Shown here: positions 1 through 13,700 of the stretch, piece after piece
Layout of the letters: each line of letters begins with the position of its first letter
Position numbering within the stretch: position 1 is the stretch's first letter
From: Siderastrea radians
Taxonomy: Eukaryota > Cnidaria > Anthozoa > Scleractinia > Rhizangiidae
Direction: 5' to 3'
Assembly (NCBI GenBank): GCA_964017195.1
Contig: OZ024896.1
Span: forward strand, 5,007,487 to 5,071,486
DNA: 64,000 nt
Notes under the pieces: generated by a model
The model's input: only the letters and a program-made list of their open reading frames with translations
Told to the model about the DNA's origin: nothing
Database searches by the model: none
Position numbers and translations under genes: made by a program

Positions 1-210
1 GTTTGTATTGAAAAATGATATAAATAGGTCACACCGCGCGCGGAAAACACTCTACTCACACTCTACAACAGAAAAGATAGTGAGTAGCGTAGCCAATCAG
101 AGAACAGCATTAGTGACAGAACGCTAGTAGATTTATACTAAAAAGGAGTATAAGATGCCATTGTGCTTAGAGATTGGGATAGCTGATACTCATAATACAA
201 TGCAGCTTAC

Positions 211-1651
211 TTCATCTTGTCCATTAATATCAGCTCCAGTCTCCAAGCAGATCTCCACCATTTCCATCCTTCCACGACTGACAGCCAGCATAAGAGGACT
301 TTGTCCTGTCTGATAATGTGAAATGGAAAACAGAACACAGTCAACGGTTGTGACCGCCGAGAAAGTTCAGGGTTCAATTGGAATAACCAAAGCAATTACA
401 ACCGAGGCCAATAACACAATACATGTAAACCAACTAAAACTTGAAGCAAATAAATGAAGGGGGACGACACAGTTGATTTTGGTTTAGCAAGCGTAGCAAG
501 CAGTTCGGTGGGATTTCCGCGAGTTGGAGGCGTTTTTCGCTTTATGGCCGCGCAAAATTGGGAGATGGAGCAACGTTTGCACGACCAAAAAGCCAAAAGA
601 ACAAAGAGCATGTTTTGGCACTACTGCAAGTTTACTTACATCTTCAACTTGCTTGTTGACGTCTCCTGATCGAAACATTTTCCTGGCAATTTCTTTGTCA
701 TCTTTTGTGACTCCAGCTAACGCTGCCATCATAATGGGCGAGTATCCAGCCTGGAAATAATTCAGAACGAGAGAAATGCCGTTTCTTCACATAGTCAAAA
801 TGTTAATTCAGCCGTAACTTAAGGGGAATACAGGAAAGGGAGAGCGGAGAGGTCCACATCACGTTTCATAGAAAATATAGCAATTATTTGACGTAAATTC
901 CAGTTCATCTTCTTGTCGTGCGTTAATTCTTTGTTCGTGTGCGAAATTTGTGTGTACCGTGGTCAAATAAATGTCGAGTATATCGAGGTGTAACTACCTT
1001 GTTGGGCAAGTTTAAGTTCATAATTCCTGTGCCCAGTAACACGTCCACCACCTTCCAGTTTCTGAATGAAACAGCGTAGTGCAGTGCATTGTTGCCCTGT
1101 AAGATAACAGAAAATACAATATTTTCACCTGCTCCATGAGTGAATTTAGGAGAGGGACCCTTTCTCCTGAGCAAAGAGTTATTTGATCTTAAGTGAGGTG
1201 TTTTCAGTTCGACATGAGAATCAAAATTCTAGAGAAAAGTGCTGAGACCCTATGGGGGTGACCTTGTCGTCCGATGACCGAGCGCGTGAACCAAAATCTG
1301 AACTACTGGGAGATCAATGGTGAGCTAGGTAATATACTAGGTTCATAATTAAGTTGCATATGTCCTAGATACTATGGATACTAGTAAAATGAAAGTGAGG
1401 TGAAAAAGAGAAAGATGGGAAGTGAAGTCACGTGTGTGAACTTTACACAGTCTGTTATAAGAATGAGAGCTCTTATTGTTTAACCGAAATATCAAACTTA
1501 CATTGCTGTCGACCAAGTTGACGATGGTCTCTAAGAGCATGTGGATTTGATTCTTGAATATCTTCAGAAGACCTTTGATCAACTCTGAGTCACAATCTTT
1601 TGAGCTGACGCAGTGAAACCAGTTATTCTCCACGGTACTCATGCACGAAAT
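211..1651 (-). CDS. KANK: KANK-like protein, C-terminal ankyrin-repeat exons (partial gene)
   Basis: Four exons on the minus strand, all phase 0 with consensus splice sites, read in order 1502-1651, 998-1096, 640-750 and 211-309. They encode a continuous ankyrin array: a helical lead-in with NNWFHCVSS, then GNNALHYAVSFRNWKVVDVLL, NKAGYSPIMMAALAG, FRSGDVNKQVED and TGQSPLMLAVSRGRMEMVEI. The GN-ALHY, NKAGY-PIM and GQ-LMLAVS-GR signatures are those of the KANK C-terminal ankyrin domain, which in known KANKs binds kinesin KIF21A and sits at focal-adhesion-associated cortical complexes. At least one more ankyrin exon must lie left of the window, because the last exon ends at a donor site. The first exon starts at phase 0 while the large upstream exon (7566-10021) ends in phase 2, so at least one exon between 1652 and 7565 was not found. 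Assignment to KANK is confident; which paralogue is not determinable. Confidence 0.85.
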
Positions 1652-2528
1652 CTGACAAAAATAAAACCCGTTGTGAGTTTAATATACACATGTACAAAGA
1701 CAGAACGCATAAGGTATCACATCCATCAACGGAGAAAGAAAGGTACGTCAGCTCACAAACCAAGCCACGACACTACGGACGCTTGACTTCGCGGTTTCCT
1801 CATCACGAACCGAATAAGACTACTATTTTGTTTTTCTTGGTTGGGTGCTTGTCCAATGCAGATCATTGCTTAATATTATGCTACATGATGGATATGATGG
1901 AACAACTACACAATCCCCCCCCCTTTTTTTTATTAATTCTCAACCTTGGTTATTGAATTTGCAGCTTTCTCATTGGTTCACCACACACAAGTTATCAACG
2001 AATAACCCTTGCCTTATGAAGAAATTAAATGTCATGTTAAGTGCCAAGGCGTTCAAAAGTTTTTCCTAGGAGGAAAACGTTTTAAAAAGGTTTTTCACAA
2101 ACGTACGGCCAAAAAGTCAGCAACGATTACCGAAGATGACAATTATACAAAACAAATTTTTCCATCCTCAATGGATGAGTTGCCCGCCTTGCCGGGTTTT
2201 TGATCACCTCAGATCCAACGCGTACTCAAAGAGTAGTTGTTCAATACACCTGGGTGAAGAGCCAGATGAAGTGTAGAGTAAAGTGTCTTGTCTAAGTAAA
2301 CGACACATGTGCAAAAGCGGAGGGCCGCAAAGAACTACGACCTTCAAACCTCAAATGTAACACGCTAAGCACAAGACAAAAGCACCTCCTACGCGTAAAG
2401 ATGTTTACTCCAAAATCGGTATATGATTCCTCCTTACATTATAATAACATAACAAGCAGGTAGGTGATAAGAAAAGCAAGTAAGAGATATCCGATTGTCT
2501 AGATGTACAAAATCACCATCAATATATC

Positions 2529-2699
2529 AGGCCATTTCCCAGTTGTCTTGTACCTCTTTTTTTCAAAGCGAGGCATGGTGCTTAGCCCTTCATATGAAAA
2601 TGAGTTATCTGCATGTGAATGAAAACTCACTTTCATATGAAAGGCTATGCACCAGGACTCGCTTTGAAAAAGAGGTAAAAGACAACTCCGAAATGGCCT
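2529..2699. mobile_element. Foldback MITE, family A copy 1
   Basis: The two halves are near-perfect inverted repeats, beginning AGGCCATTTCCCAGTTG and ending with the complement, separated by a short centre. A second copy of the same element lies at 25070-25240, so it is a dispersed family and not a chance hairpin. It carries no coding capacity. Confidence 0.85.
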
Positions 2700-4969
2700 A
2701 CTAAAAGAACGGATAGACAAGGAGACCCCCCCCCCCTCCCCCACTCCTTCTTTGGACCGGACTCAAGAGAGGAAGTTCTTACTAAAGTGGTTAAGTTTCC
2801 TGAATATTTGCAACTGCTTTCTCTTGCTTCGTTTGCACTCCTCATACGTAGCTTATAACAGAACACCCCCTTCAATGCCCGCAATTGTATTGACCAGCGG
2901 GCGAAAAAAGCCACGCGGTTTCCTCCTGCTGGTCAATTGAAACGCGGGCACTAGAAACAGGGCTTGGCTTGAAAGAGACAACATGGCGACGTTTGGCGAC
3001 TTAAGCACACGTGCCAGAATGTTTCTAAATATGGATGATAACAGCAGTTGATTTCCAGACAGAAGACATCAGTGTACCCTCCATGGATTGAACTACATTG
3101 TGTCATGATCAGGAATGAATGATTAGCTTCTGAATACTTCCATGTCACACAAAGTGACTATATGTTGACTGAGAAAACGAAGCCGAGGTGAGGTTAATCT
3201 TCTTTCTGCTGTAAACCCATACATTATGATCTTAATTCTGCTCTAAGGGGATTTACTTATTTTGTTTCTTAAGAAAGAAGATTTAGTTGAATTGACAATT
3301 CGTGTGAACAAAACAATGATAATTTTCACATGTCATGCACCTTTGTAAATAATCCCAAATACAAAATTCTTCTATCTACGGAGATTTGTGAATCAAAAGA
3401 TTACAAGAGTATCAGCTCAGACTCATCAATGTATAAATAGGGGGATAAGGAGGAGGTGGAAAGCGGGACAGGTGTGGGGTATTTGATTTATTTTTCTATG
3501 CCCACCTTTGGGACATTGACTGTCAAATTTGTGACCAGTACATACCTGAGAATGTGAGACGGAAATAAGTCAGCCAAATGATCTGAAGTGAATTTAAGCC
3601 CATATTTTAGTCTTCAGGGAGGAGAATTTCAAAGCAGTGTTCACAAAGTCAAATGCCCTACACCTGCCTGCCCAGCCCTGCCCTGCCCTGCTTTATACTG
3701 AAAACTGCATAAAATACCATTTGCTCCCTTCCAATCTCTTTTCCTTTGTAAAGGTGTCCATTCAACAGCTTGCACGCCACAATAACTTCATCTGTGATTC
3801 TGTAATATAATATAAACAACACATGTACTTCAAACACGAGTTTGTGTGTGACTGGGATGTTATGTAGGTCTAAGGTTTATTTCTGGGGGAGGAGTGGGAA
3901 GGCAGAAGGGGAGTGGGGTGAGGGGGTGGTGATAAATCATGAGAAAGAGGCAGGATCCCCAAAGAGAAGGCCTGGAAGGCTGAATTTTGTTTAATTCAAA
4001 CGTTTTTTCCTACAGCCAGCCCCCACCCTCCTCCCCCATCTTAATCACCTTCTGGATTAACCACTGGGAGGTAACAAAAAAAGAAAGTGGATAATATAAG
4101 ATCAAAACAAATCATCCTCAAATGAAATATTTCCAGATGGCTTGCCACTTGTACGAAAATGGGTGGAGACAAGGGTTCCATCCAAGGGAGGTACTTGAGA
4201 ATACTAATAATAGGTGCTATCTTTTAAGAATCTATCAAAATAAGTCAAGCATAGCTTGTGCACTTAGAAAACAAAAGTGGGTGAACTCATATTAGGTTTA
4301 AACCTTAAATGCAATATAACTTTGACCAATCAATGCTTGTATTGTAAAAAAATGAGCTTGAAATCTATCTATTGATCTGTCAACATGTCTTTATTGGAAA
4401 GGGATGGAAAATTGAATATCAAAGCACAACCACTAACTGCAAGGGTTAAATGGGATTAAAAATACCAGACAGGGAATGGGACAAGGCACAGCATAACTTA
4501 AATTCCTTTCAATATTTATCTACAGATAAAATTACAGAAAGAAAAGTCTTAGCCTTAAAAATGTTTACACAGCTTATGTCAAGTCTACAGATAGCATAAT
4601 TTTTTTACATGGATGAAAACCTCACTTATAATAAGAGGGGGCAACTGAGTTCACATTAAAGGCTACAAATAGAATGACAGAACAGCTTTGACTTCTTCAA
4701 ATATTAATGCTTGATTACATATTTACATATAAAATTAAAGATATGTATGGGTTAGTTCTTAGTTCTTAAATTTAGATTAGATTTCTCTCATAATTGCAAA
4801 AGAGCTGTAGGTATTAAAACAGTTAAAAGAAAGACAATTAAGTAGCTTTTCTTTATGCATGTAGTCCTTAAAAGTCCATGGGTATTAAAATTACTATTAC
4901 TAGCTATATTTTATACCAAGATCAGTTGAAAGCAAAGCAAAGGTTGGCTTGGGTTTGATCCTTTCACTC

Positions 4970-5470
4970 CCAGAATGTGGTTCTAACTTTTGAGTTTGTG
5001 GATGAAATCCTTGTGTGACCATTCAAATGAAAGCTACTGAGAAGTACTTTCCTATGGTCCTCTTTGTTATGGTGTACAAGGTGGTTCTAACTTTTGAGTC
5101 TGTAGATGAAATCCTTGAGTGTGACTATTCAAGTGTCACTGTTTATTATGCTGTACAAAGCCGTTCTAACTTTTGAGTCTGTGGATGAAATCATGAAGTG
5201 TGACCATTCAAATTAAAGCTACTGAGCAGTACTTTCCTGTGGTACTGTTTATTATGCTGTACAAGGTGGTTATACCTTTTTAGTGTGTGGATGACATTCT
5301 AAAGTCAGACCATTAAAATCAAGGCTACTGAGCAATACTTTCCTTTGGTGCTGCTTGTTACACGGTGCAAGGTGGTTCTAACTTTAAGTCCATGGTTGAC
5401 ATTCTAAGTGTGACCATTCATATGAAAGCTATTTAATTAGCAGTACTTTCCTTTTTACAGTATTGTTCAA
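4970..5470 (+). repeat. 106-bp tandem repeat, decayed array
   Basis: About five units share the core TTTTGAGTCTGTGGATGAAA and CATTCAAATGAAAGCTACTG with spacing of about 80-106 bp. Units are more diverged and variable in length than in the array at 30850-31735, suggesting an older array. It lies in a KANK intron. Confidence 0.85.
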
Positions 5471-6356
5471 AACGAAATTTGGGTTTAAAGTTTGTCCAGT
5501 TTTAAACTTGGGAGTGAAAAGGTTAAAGTATCTTTGGAAATTCTTTCAGATCATGTTACACATTCCTCAATTAACAGTGAATTAAACACTCAACAAAACA
5601 TTAGTAGTCCAAAATGGTAACTTTATTATTTTAGTATCAGGTTCACCATACAGATTTTACCACTGACATTATTGGTAACCAAAGGTTAGTTTAAGATTTC
5701 CTTTTAAATTAGTTTACAAAACTTCCCCTTTATATAACATACATTTCCTGAATAGTAAATTTACCAAAGCTGATTGCATGTGGCAAATAATGTACATCAA
5801 AGAAGACTGCTTTTAAGTTTTTGTTTCTAGAGATAAAAACTCGTAAATGTTGCAACCACTTTTATTTTGCCTACATATACTTCTGGGAAGATTGGCTATC
5901 CAACAAGAACACAAGGATTGCTTTTACGAAATCAACTCATGGTCAAATAAAATAAATTTGATTTGGTTTCATGGAAGCATTCCTTGCATTCTGATTGAAA
6001 AGGCCATCTCCACGAAGTTCAACATTTTTGGAGGGTTAAACTGCCCCCCCCCCCCCCCATTATAAACAACTAGTCAATGAGACATTGGCCAAGTTGATTC
6101 TCATCAGTGAGGCATTGTGTCAAAAATGCCAGTTTAGGTTATTAAAACGGTGTTTAGTTAACTGTCAAAATGTATACAGTCACTACAGCAATAGTATTAT
6201 TTAAGGTGAAAGATAACCCATAAAGAAATATTACTCACATTGTAACTGTTGAAAAAAAAATCATTTTTTTCACAAGTACACTAAAATCTCACTGTTTCTT
6301 AAACCCCGGCAATAACTGCAAAAGATTATGTTTTGAAAAAACTCCACATTAAACCG

Positions 6357-6612
6357 AAATTTTGGATTTATCAACTGAGTTGATGAGGTAGATTGGCCAC
6401 CGTAAAGAGATTGAAAGCTGACGTTTTGAGCATTAGCCCTTTGTCAGAGTGAATCAAATATTCGCTCTGACGAAGGACTAACGCTCGAAACATCAGCTTT
6501 CAATCTCTTTATGGTGGCCAATCTACCTCATCAACTCAGTTGATAAATCCAAAATTTTGTGTTTCATGTCCCCACCGACACAGCACCACAGTTTCTTTAG
6601 AAACTAACCCCC
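6357..6612 (-). mobile_element. Foldback element, family B copy 1
   Basis: Two arms starting AAATTTTGGATTTATCAACTG are inverted around a centre with CTCTGACGAAGG-type sequence. An asymmetric flank continues to about 6612. The same structure including the asymmetric flank is found in the opposite orientation at 35643-35887, so both arms and flank belong to one dispersed element. Confidence 0.8.
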
Positions 6613-6974
6613 ATATTTAACCAATATCTTCAAATGTACAGAGAATAAGGATTACGTTTTGGTACAAAATCATATGGCTTCAGGGGAAGGTAGAATTAAG
6701 TTTTGTTTTATTCAAACCTTTGTAAAATAAATGATATGTGGATATGCTGGCAAATAGCTAAGCTCTGGACAATTAAAGAAACCAAAAGGTAAAACAGTGA
6801 ATAAGCACTAGCTACATGTGGAATAGCCAGTGCATGGTAAAGTGAAAAGTGGCTGCCCTCAGAATATAAACGTGTTGCCAAAAAACGATTTTGTACCATT
6901 TCACAGGTCAAAACACTGCAGTGAACAATAATAATTATATTGTGAACACCTGATGGATGATGAAAATTCAGTAA

Positions 6975-7389
6975 CAATAATGATGATGATGACAATGAGG
7001 ATGATAGTGATGGTAGTGATGACCACAATGATGATTACTATGGCAATGGTAACCATTTCGGCAACAAGGATGATGACCACGTGAAAAGATAGTGTGGTGG
7101 CAATCTTGGAAGAAAAATACATAGGTGAGAACTGGAGAAATCTGACATTGGTGAGATGGCAGGAAGCAGTTAAAATGACAAATTGTTAAATATTTTGCAA
7201 CAACAAAAGGCTATAGAGGCAGGAACCACCAGCAGTCGAAGGAAACAGCAGAAACTGGAAGTAATCGGTACAAGAAGCAGTGGGTGCAGAAACCTTGTTC
7301 CCAAACCCTCCCCCACAATATAATGGACTGAAAAGAATGGCAGTGATGATGATGGTGGTTATGATGATGAACATGTTGGAGACCATGGA

Positions 7390-7442
<53 letters not shown>

Positions 7443-7460
7443 CAATGGGGACAATGATGA
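6975..7460 (+). repeat. Interrupted ATG/GAT trinucleotide repeats
   Basis: Several runs of GAT/ATG triplets, the longest an almost pure run at about 7385-7440. They produce spurious poly-Met and poly-His frames on the two strands and lie just beyond the end of the large KANK exon. Confidence 0.9.
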
Positions 7461-7565
7461 TGACAATAATAAATTATGAAAAACAACCTGAAGAGTTTGA
7501 CAGCATAAGGCAATTCCCAACAAGTGAACTTTGTGTAGAATCATATCTTTATAAAGGATCCATAC

Positions 7566-10021
7566 CTAACACGGTCGGGAGAATGAGGCACATCCAACAC
7601 TTCACTGGTTTGGCTTGCGGTGTCACTGCTGGGGTTGTCATTGTCGATACTGCCATCTGACTCATTAAGGTCGCTCTCTTTGCTGTGGGTATGGCTCTTT
7701 TTTATGCCTATGTCGTCCCTAGAATCATTGGAATACATACTGTGCTGCTTAGACTGTAAGTGTCTAACTATGTTCTGACCTGTGATTGCCTTATTAGTTT
7801 TTATGTTCATGTTAGAGTCAAATTTAGTATTATTATCAACAGACACAAGATTTGCTTGAATGACTGGAGGGTTATCATCAATGTTAATGTCAAAGTCTCC
7901 AACACCGATGGAATGCATCTGAACATTAAAGCATCTCTCGCAGTAACTATCAGTTACACAGCAGTCACCAATAGCAACAGTTTGTGTCCTGACGTTCATG
8001 CATCTGTCGCAGAAATTATCTGTTATGCAACACTCGCTGACACCAAGCGACCTTGTTTCTACAATTTCACAGGTTGTTCCCACAGATTTTGTTTTCTTAT
8101 TGGAGCATCTGTCACAAATCACATCAACTGACACATTGCCATTGCCAATTCCAATAGATCTAGTGCGCAAACCGTCACATTTACTACAGAAGGAATCCAT
8201 TGTGCTGCAGCTACCAACGCCAATTGTGCGTGTGCCATCTTTAAGAGAGCTTTGTCTTCTTAAGGGTGCTACTTGCCCATCTACAGAGACGCGACTGTTT
8301 GGAGCTGCTGATTCCACTGCTGCAGCCACTATGTTCTCTGTAATGTTCTCTGGGTTGTTTTGCATCCTGCTGCAAGTATCACAGACAAAAATGTTCTCCT
8401 CCAGTGGAAAATCACCTGTTCCAGTAGACGTTGTTTCCAAGTTTGAACAGTGGTCACACAACATCTTGTCATTAATTTTCTGCTCGCCAACCCCAGTGTC
8501 TCTGGTAACAATTTGTTCATTGCCACAGCCTACAGTTCTTGTCTTAATGTTACTACAACGATCACAATGTTGCACTTCGGAAATGCTGCAATCTCCAGTA
8601 GCAACATTTCTAAGCTCAATCTTTTCTCCAACACCTATTGTTCTTGTTTCGAGGTTGCTGCAGCGGTTGCAAAGATAGTTATCATCAAGGCTTGTATCTC
8701 CCACACCAACTGACTTGCAAAGAGGAATATCAATGCGATTGGCCATAATCTCATCAACAGTTTTCAGTATTGTGCGAGACTTTCTATTGGAGCATTTGCG
8801 GCATACTGGTTCGTCGTCAATAGTGCAGATACCAACTCCAATGGAAACTGTTGTAACTCCAGAACCTCCACTTGTCTGAACACCAATGCTGGCTGTTGTG
8901 TCTGAGGGATTCTTCGCAGTTCCTTTGTAAAGACTGTCAACTAAGCTAAGAAGCTCTGTACTGGTTCCTGTTGAACGTAATGATGGCTTTGCAGAAACAG
9001 CTGCATCTGTCGTGACAACAGCAGGTAGAGCATTGCAGGAGGAGTCCTTCTTTTCCACTGATGCCTGAATCCCTCTCTGCTCTGTATACAGCAGTGCTCT
9101 TCCCTCCCCAACACCAGCATCTCTTGTGAAAGATCTCATTATTCCAACCCCAATGGATCTTGTTTTTGGTTTCTTTGACTCTCCCCTCAACAGCAGGTTG
9201 CTTTGATCACTGGCATCTTGGCTTGGATAACTCTCTGTACCCACACATACAGACTTCAATAGTTTCTTTTCAACAACTGGGCTTGTGCTACCACAGGAGC
9301 AAGCATCATTAATTGAGTAGTCCCCCACACCAACAGAGTTCAACTTTACTCTAAGTCTTTTCTTAAGAAGAGAGTAATCGTCATCATCATTCTCAGTATC
9401 ACTCTTGGACCCTCTGGAGTGCACGCTGTTGTACCCCGGGTAGTCGGCAGACCTGGTTCTCTTCCGTGCGCTTTTTGACTGCAGCTGTTTAATAAGCTGT
9501 CTCTTCTCCTCTTGTAACACTGAGATACGAACTTGTAACGTAGGTACATTTTTCACCTGTTCCTCCAGCTCCTGAAGTCGAACAAGACTCAAAGCCATCT
9601 GTTCACGGATTTTCATCAAACACTGCTTCAGTTCAGACTCTGGGGGCAAGTTGGCAATTGAAACCTCCAAGAGGGAGTTGCTTGGTCTCAAAACTGGGGA
9701 GCGCACACTCCGGTAGCGAGATGGACTGATTGGCTCACTAGGGAACTCAAACGCTCTGTTAGTGTACTGTCCATCTCCACTGCCACTCAGTGAACTAAGT
9801 GGGGATAGACTCCTCGGAGTTGAAGAGCATGGACTGCTGGCGTCAATGTCTCCCATGTTTTTCCAGCTACTCCCATCACTATCTGACACACTGTCCAGGT
9901 CCAGATCAGGTGGATGGACTCCACGTTTCAGAACAGCATGGTTGTCCTCAAAATCGCAGCTCAGAGGAGATTGCCTTGCCTTGGTGTTAGGTCCACTCTT
10001 GAGAAAGAATGGTTTTGACAT
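7566..10021 (-). CDS. KANK: KANK-like protein, large N-terminal coding exon with coiled coil and nine CxxC repeats
   Basis: The first ATG is at 10021 (in-frame stop just upstream), and the exon ends at a GT donor after position 7566 in phase 2, giving about 818 residues. Residues about 125-180 form a coiled coil with EQMALSLVRLQELEEQVK and ISVLQEEKRQL, the signature of the KANK coiled coil that in vertebrates binds liprin-beta1. Residues about 400-745 carry nine CxxC motifs (CRKC, CNRC, CDRC, CDHC, CDTC, CSKC, CDRC, CDRC, CERC), each usually followed by SN and by T-R-T-I/V-G-V-G-D. The N-terminal talin-binding KN motif expected in KANKs is not visible; the protein starts MSKPFFLKSGPN and soon becomes Ser/Pro-rich. 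After the Cys region the tail is Ser/Asp-rich, and the exon then joins the ankyrin exons at 211-1651 through at least one unseen exon. A zinc-binding role for the CxxC pairs is inference. Confidence 0.85.
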
Positions 10022-10681
10022 TGGTATTATACACACTGAGAGGAATGAGGTCTAGAGTCTCTCTCCTCCACAATCATGTGGGCCCTGTAAGTTAACAGCA
10101 GAGGAAACAATAAATAAGAAGTGACTTCGTGAAAACAAGAATGCTCTAATTATTAGGAGAGTCAAGGCCATGAAAATTTCAAATAAGATGTGGCTACAAT
10201 GGACAATTACTGTTCTTGTTCTTCTGTACATGTATCTGTAAAATGTCATGAGCAGATGCCATGAATTTTTAAATTTACATATATAAATAAGATGTGGCCA
10301 CACAGGAAGTGCTTTTATCTCTTTAGAATCAGAAGATCCAAGACCACAAAAATTTGTTTATTTGGAGCTCCTGGTCCAGTCACGTCCGTGTGCATCACTA
10401 AAAGAATTTACTTCATTTTGTGATTTATTTCCCAAACCAAAACAGAAATGTCCCAAGAAATAAATGTTCATAGAGAACAAAATTTATAGAGCATTTATGG
10501 CTGCCAAGTCTTGGTACATGTAGTATTTAATTTGTAGTAAATGTAGTACAAATTGTATCAGAATTGCTTTATATCTTTCATTTTAGCTATCAAAACTGGG
10601 CTTTTGATCATTTCATGTTAAAAAGCGCATTAGAAATTAATAAATTATTATCATTATTATTATCATTATTATTATTAGTAA

Positions 10682-10719
<38 letters not shown>

Positions 10720-13700
10720 TTTGTTTTAGTCAGCTTCTTTAGATAGCCATTTGCTTGAATCAATGACACTCCAAGTAAGACTATTACATGTATCTGAAGC
10801 TTATCTAGTAATTTTTAATGTGATATTTGTCTTTCAAGGACTAGAGATATTTCATGACAGGCACACCTTGAGGTATTGAGACAAATTATGGCTAAGAGAG
10901 ATGAATAATATCTAAGCCTAAAACTTTTATCTACCTCTTACCCATATTGCTGTTTTTTTAATGGGGCAAAGCACATAATTTCACTGTGACAACTGTGTTT
11001 GTCTTAGACTTGAGTAGTAAAATATAGTACATGCATACATATAGTTAAAAAGAGCATACTACAGCTAATCTTGCATATCGACCAATTATCTATATTACAC
11101 CTATACTTTTGTGTTGCAACCAACACAGCCTAGAGAAAAGCATCAATATTATTTTTGTACATTCTGTCAATGAAAATACGAGCATATGATAGCAAACATT
11201 TAATCACTTATAATTAAAACTGGAAGATCGCTTAGATGCATCAATTATTATATTCATGAAAAAGACCACTCACTTAAAATTCTTGCATACCACAAATTTA
11301 ATTACCTATGATAGTATAATTGAGGTGCTGTGTTACAGCTGTAATTGATGTCTGTCTTTTAATACAATTCCCAGACAATATGCTTGTAAAATGTCCCACT
11401 AAAGTAGCAATAGTGTTTTCTGAATTGAGTTGAATTAATCATTTTAAGACAGTTCTTCCAACAGACAAGAGACAATCATTAAGCACTATTGTAATGTAGA
11501 TCTAAAATTGTACAACTCCAATAGACATAAGCACCACAATTGAGGATAATATGCTTGAAAGAGTTTTAGTGCTATAAATAAAGAAGAAAGAATCCGAAAC
11601 TTGAATCTTAATTTATAAGGTCAAGAAATCGTTCAAATGGAGCCAAGATTAAAAGGTATTGTTTTGAGTGAATTCCGTGAAGTAAACAAAAAAAGCAATA
11701 AACTCTTAGTACACTAGAATGTAAACCCAAAGTTCTGGAACAGGGGTAACGTTAATAAAAAAAGTAATGTAAGTCATTTTAACAACTGGGCACGATAGAA
11801 AACATCCGGTTTGAAATAAATCCTGTAGAATAACATATTTAATTGTGTAAGTCCACGACTAGCCGTAATGTCGAGACGTTGTATTAAACTGCACATCTCA
11901 ACAAGAGTTTAAGCACTTTGGATCGAAAAAACCTCGAGCCTCGATCAGGTTAAGTAACTGGTTCTAGCAAACTGAAAAAAATCGAAAATGTCACAGTTCA
12001 AATTAAAGTTGTTGTGCAGCATTTAACTGTAAAGAAGTTCGTAAAAAATCGTGAAGTTGTCGAAACTTTTGCTTTGCAAAACTGAATAGCAGAAAACACT
12101 AAAACAGGGGTTGATACGTGTAGAAATCCCAAGACTGAAACTTGACACACAATGTATCGTGACCACAAGAAATTCACTGCTATAAAGTTGATGTTACAAT
12201 ACTTGTATTTTACATGTAACATAAATACCAAATGTTCTAAACTAATGAAGCTACGTTGTAACTACAGACACGGATATCACTCTTTTCAAGAAACAAGAGC
12301 AGAAATATCGAAAAAAAGCGACGTCTCTTAAACAGCTGTGTATCGATTAGTTGTGCGTCGACGATCAAATCCCTAAAACAACGCCAAAGTTGGAGCGTTT
12401 ATCGCCATTTTCCAAACTAGACATGATTACCAGAACAAGCTACTGTAAAGCGTAAATATTCAGTACAAGTTTACAACTTACAGTTAGACGAGATTTATCT
12501 TGTTTAGGCTTTCTTACCCAGGCTGCAAATTTTTGGCACCCTCTAGGAATGAACTACACTACACACATGACTTAGCGCGCGTTTGACAGGAAATTCGCGC
12601 GCGGTCGAATTTCAAGTGTTGTGTTGATTACCACATATAGGCTTTGTAGCTTCATGGCCGCTAAAGATATAGTTACACCTTTTATTCTGAAGATCTATTA
12701 CCAAAGATGCGGCAGCTTGCTTATCTTTCATCTACAACTTTTGAAAAATGTCGTGGGAACCGTATCCACTATAAACGATGAAATATATTTCGTTAATTTC
12801 GAGAGGAATATTGGTATAAACATAGTTCACTAAACGTCTCTATATTGCAGAAGATATAGGAACAAAGAGCTAATGCGTGTTAGATTTGTCCATATCTTTA
12901 TGATCGTGATTTCTTTATCTCGTGACATTTGTTCATCACACGACATAAACATCAACAACCTGATTGATGCCATTAACAAATGTGAAAGAAAAATACTTAT
13001 CGCTGACACGTATCATGCACGTAAGTGCAAATATACTAAACGCACGAACTTTCCTTCACGTGAATCACGCGAAGTCACATCAGAAGTCCAATTTCACTTC
13101 AAAAGTAACCTGCTAGATTAAAATCGCTATTGTTCTGCAACGGACACTCCATTGCAGTTTCGTGGTGCGTAAAAAAAGCAAAACATCGTACCTGGAGTAC
13201 CGAAGAATCAATACTACAACAGTAAACAGCCATAATACTGTAAAGGAACAAGTCCTCGCAGACGATTTCACAGCGACATTTGCAGAAATTTGATTTTTAC
13301 GACGTTTGTAAAAAGAGTCTTAAAAAGACCGATCCTTAAACGAAAATTGTGCTGAGGAATTTGTAGGGTTGAATATTCACCTTTTTCAGTCAAATCCAGG
13401 GTCGTGCGTTCAATGTCGAGTCTGTGGATGCAATCTGTTTGACCTTTCATATCCTCTCAAATGAAAGCTACTGAGCGGTACTTGCCCATGGCGTATTTTT
13501 TCTCGGATTTTTTATCGTGTAATTCGGGACATTTTTCATGTCAGTGAAAGAGTAATAAAATCAATAGAAAAATGGAAGCTTAATCCTCTAGGATTGGAAT
13601 GTGTTGATCAATACCATGAATACACAAATAGTATTCGGGCGAACACAAAGGGTTCGATGAATTGAACACGAAAGAAAACTAAACTTTGTTGAAATTAAAT

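Larger units (their letters stand above)
1652..7565. other. KANK intron region
   Basis: Intronic stretch between the large KANK exon and the ankyrin exons. It should hold at least one unidentified coding exon to correct the phase. Visible content: a foldback element at 2529-2699, five decayed copies of the 106-bp repeat at about 4970-5470, a C-homopolymer near 6044, an inverted foldback at 6357-6612 and ATG/GAT trinucleotide runs at 6975-7050 and 7337-7460. No other convincing open frame is present. Confidence 0.6.

Noticed and set aside
3560..3660. Possible missing KANK exon with donor GTATGT at about 3546
   Set aside because: The frame holds a stop before the donor and shows no clear KANK motif; I could not support it.
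7211..7660. Poly-His and poly-Met open frames
   Set aside because: They arise from the ATG/GAT microsatellite and have no splice or domain support.
7998..8678. 226-codon plus-strand open frame rich in Pro, Val and Ser
   Set aside because: It is the complement of the KANK Cys-repeat region; the repeats produce long open frames on the opposite strand.
12873..13121. Small secreted protein with a signal-peptide-like start
   Set aside because: 82 codons, no homologue recognised, no Kozak or splice support; hydrophobic starts are common in AT-rich non-coding DNA.
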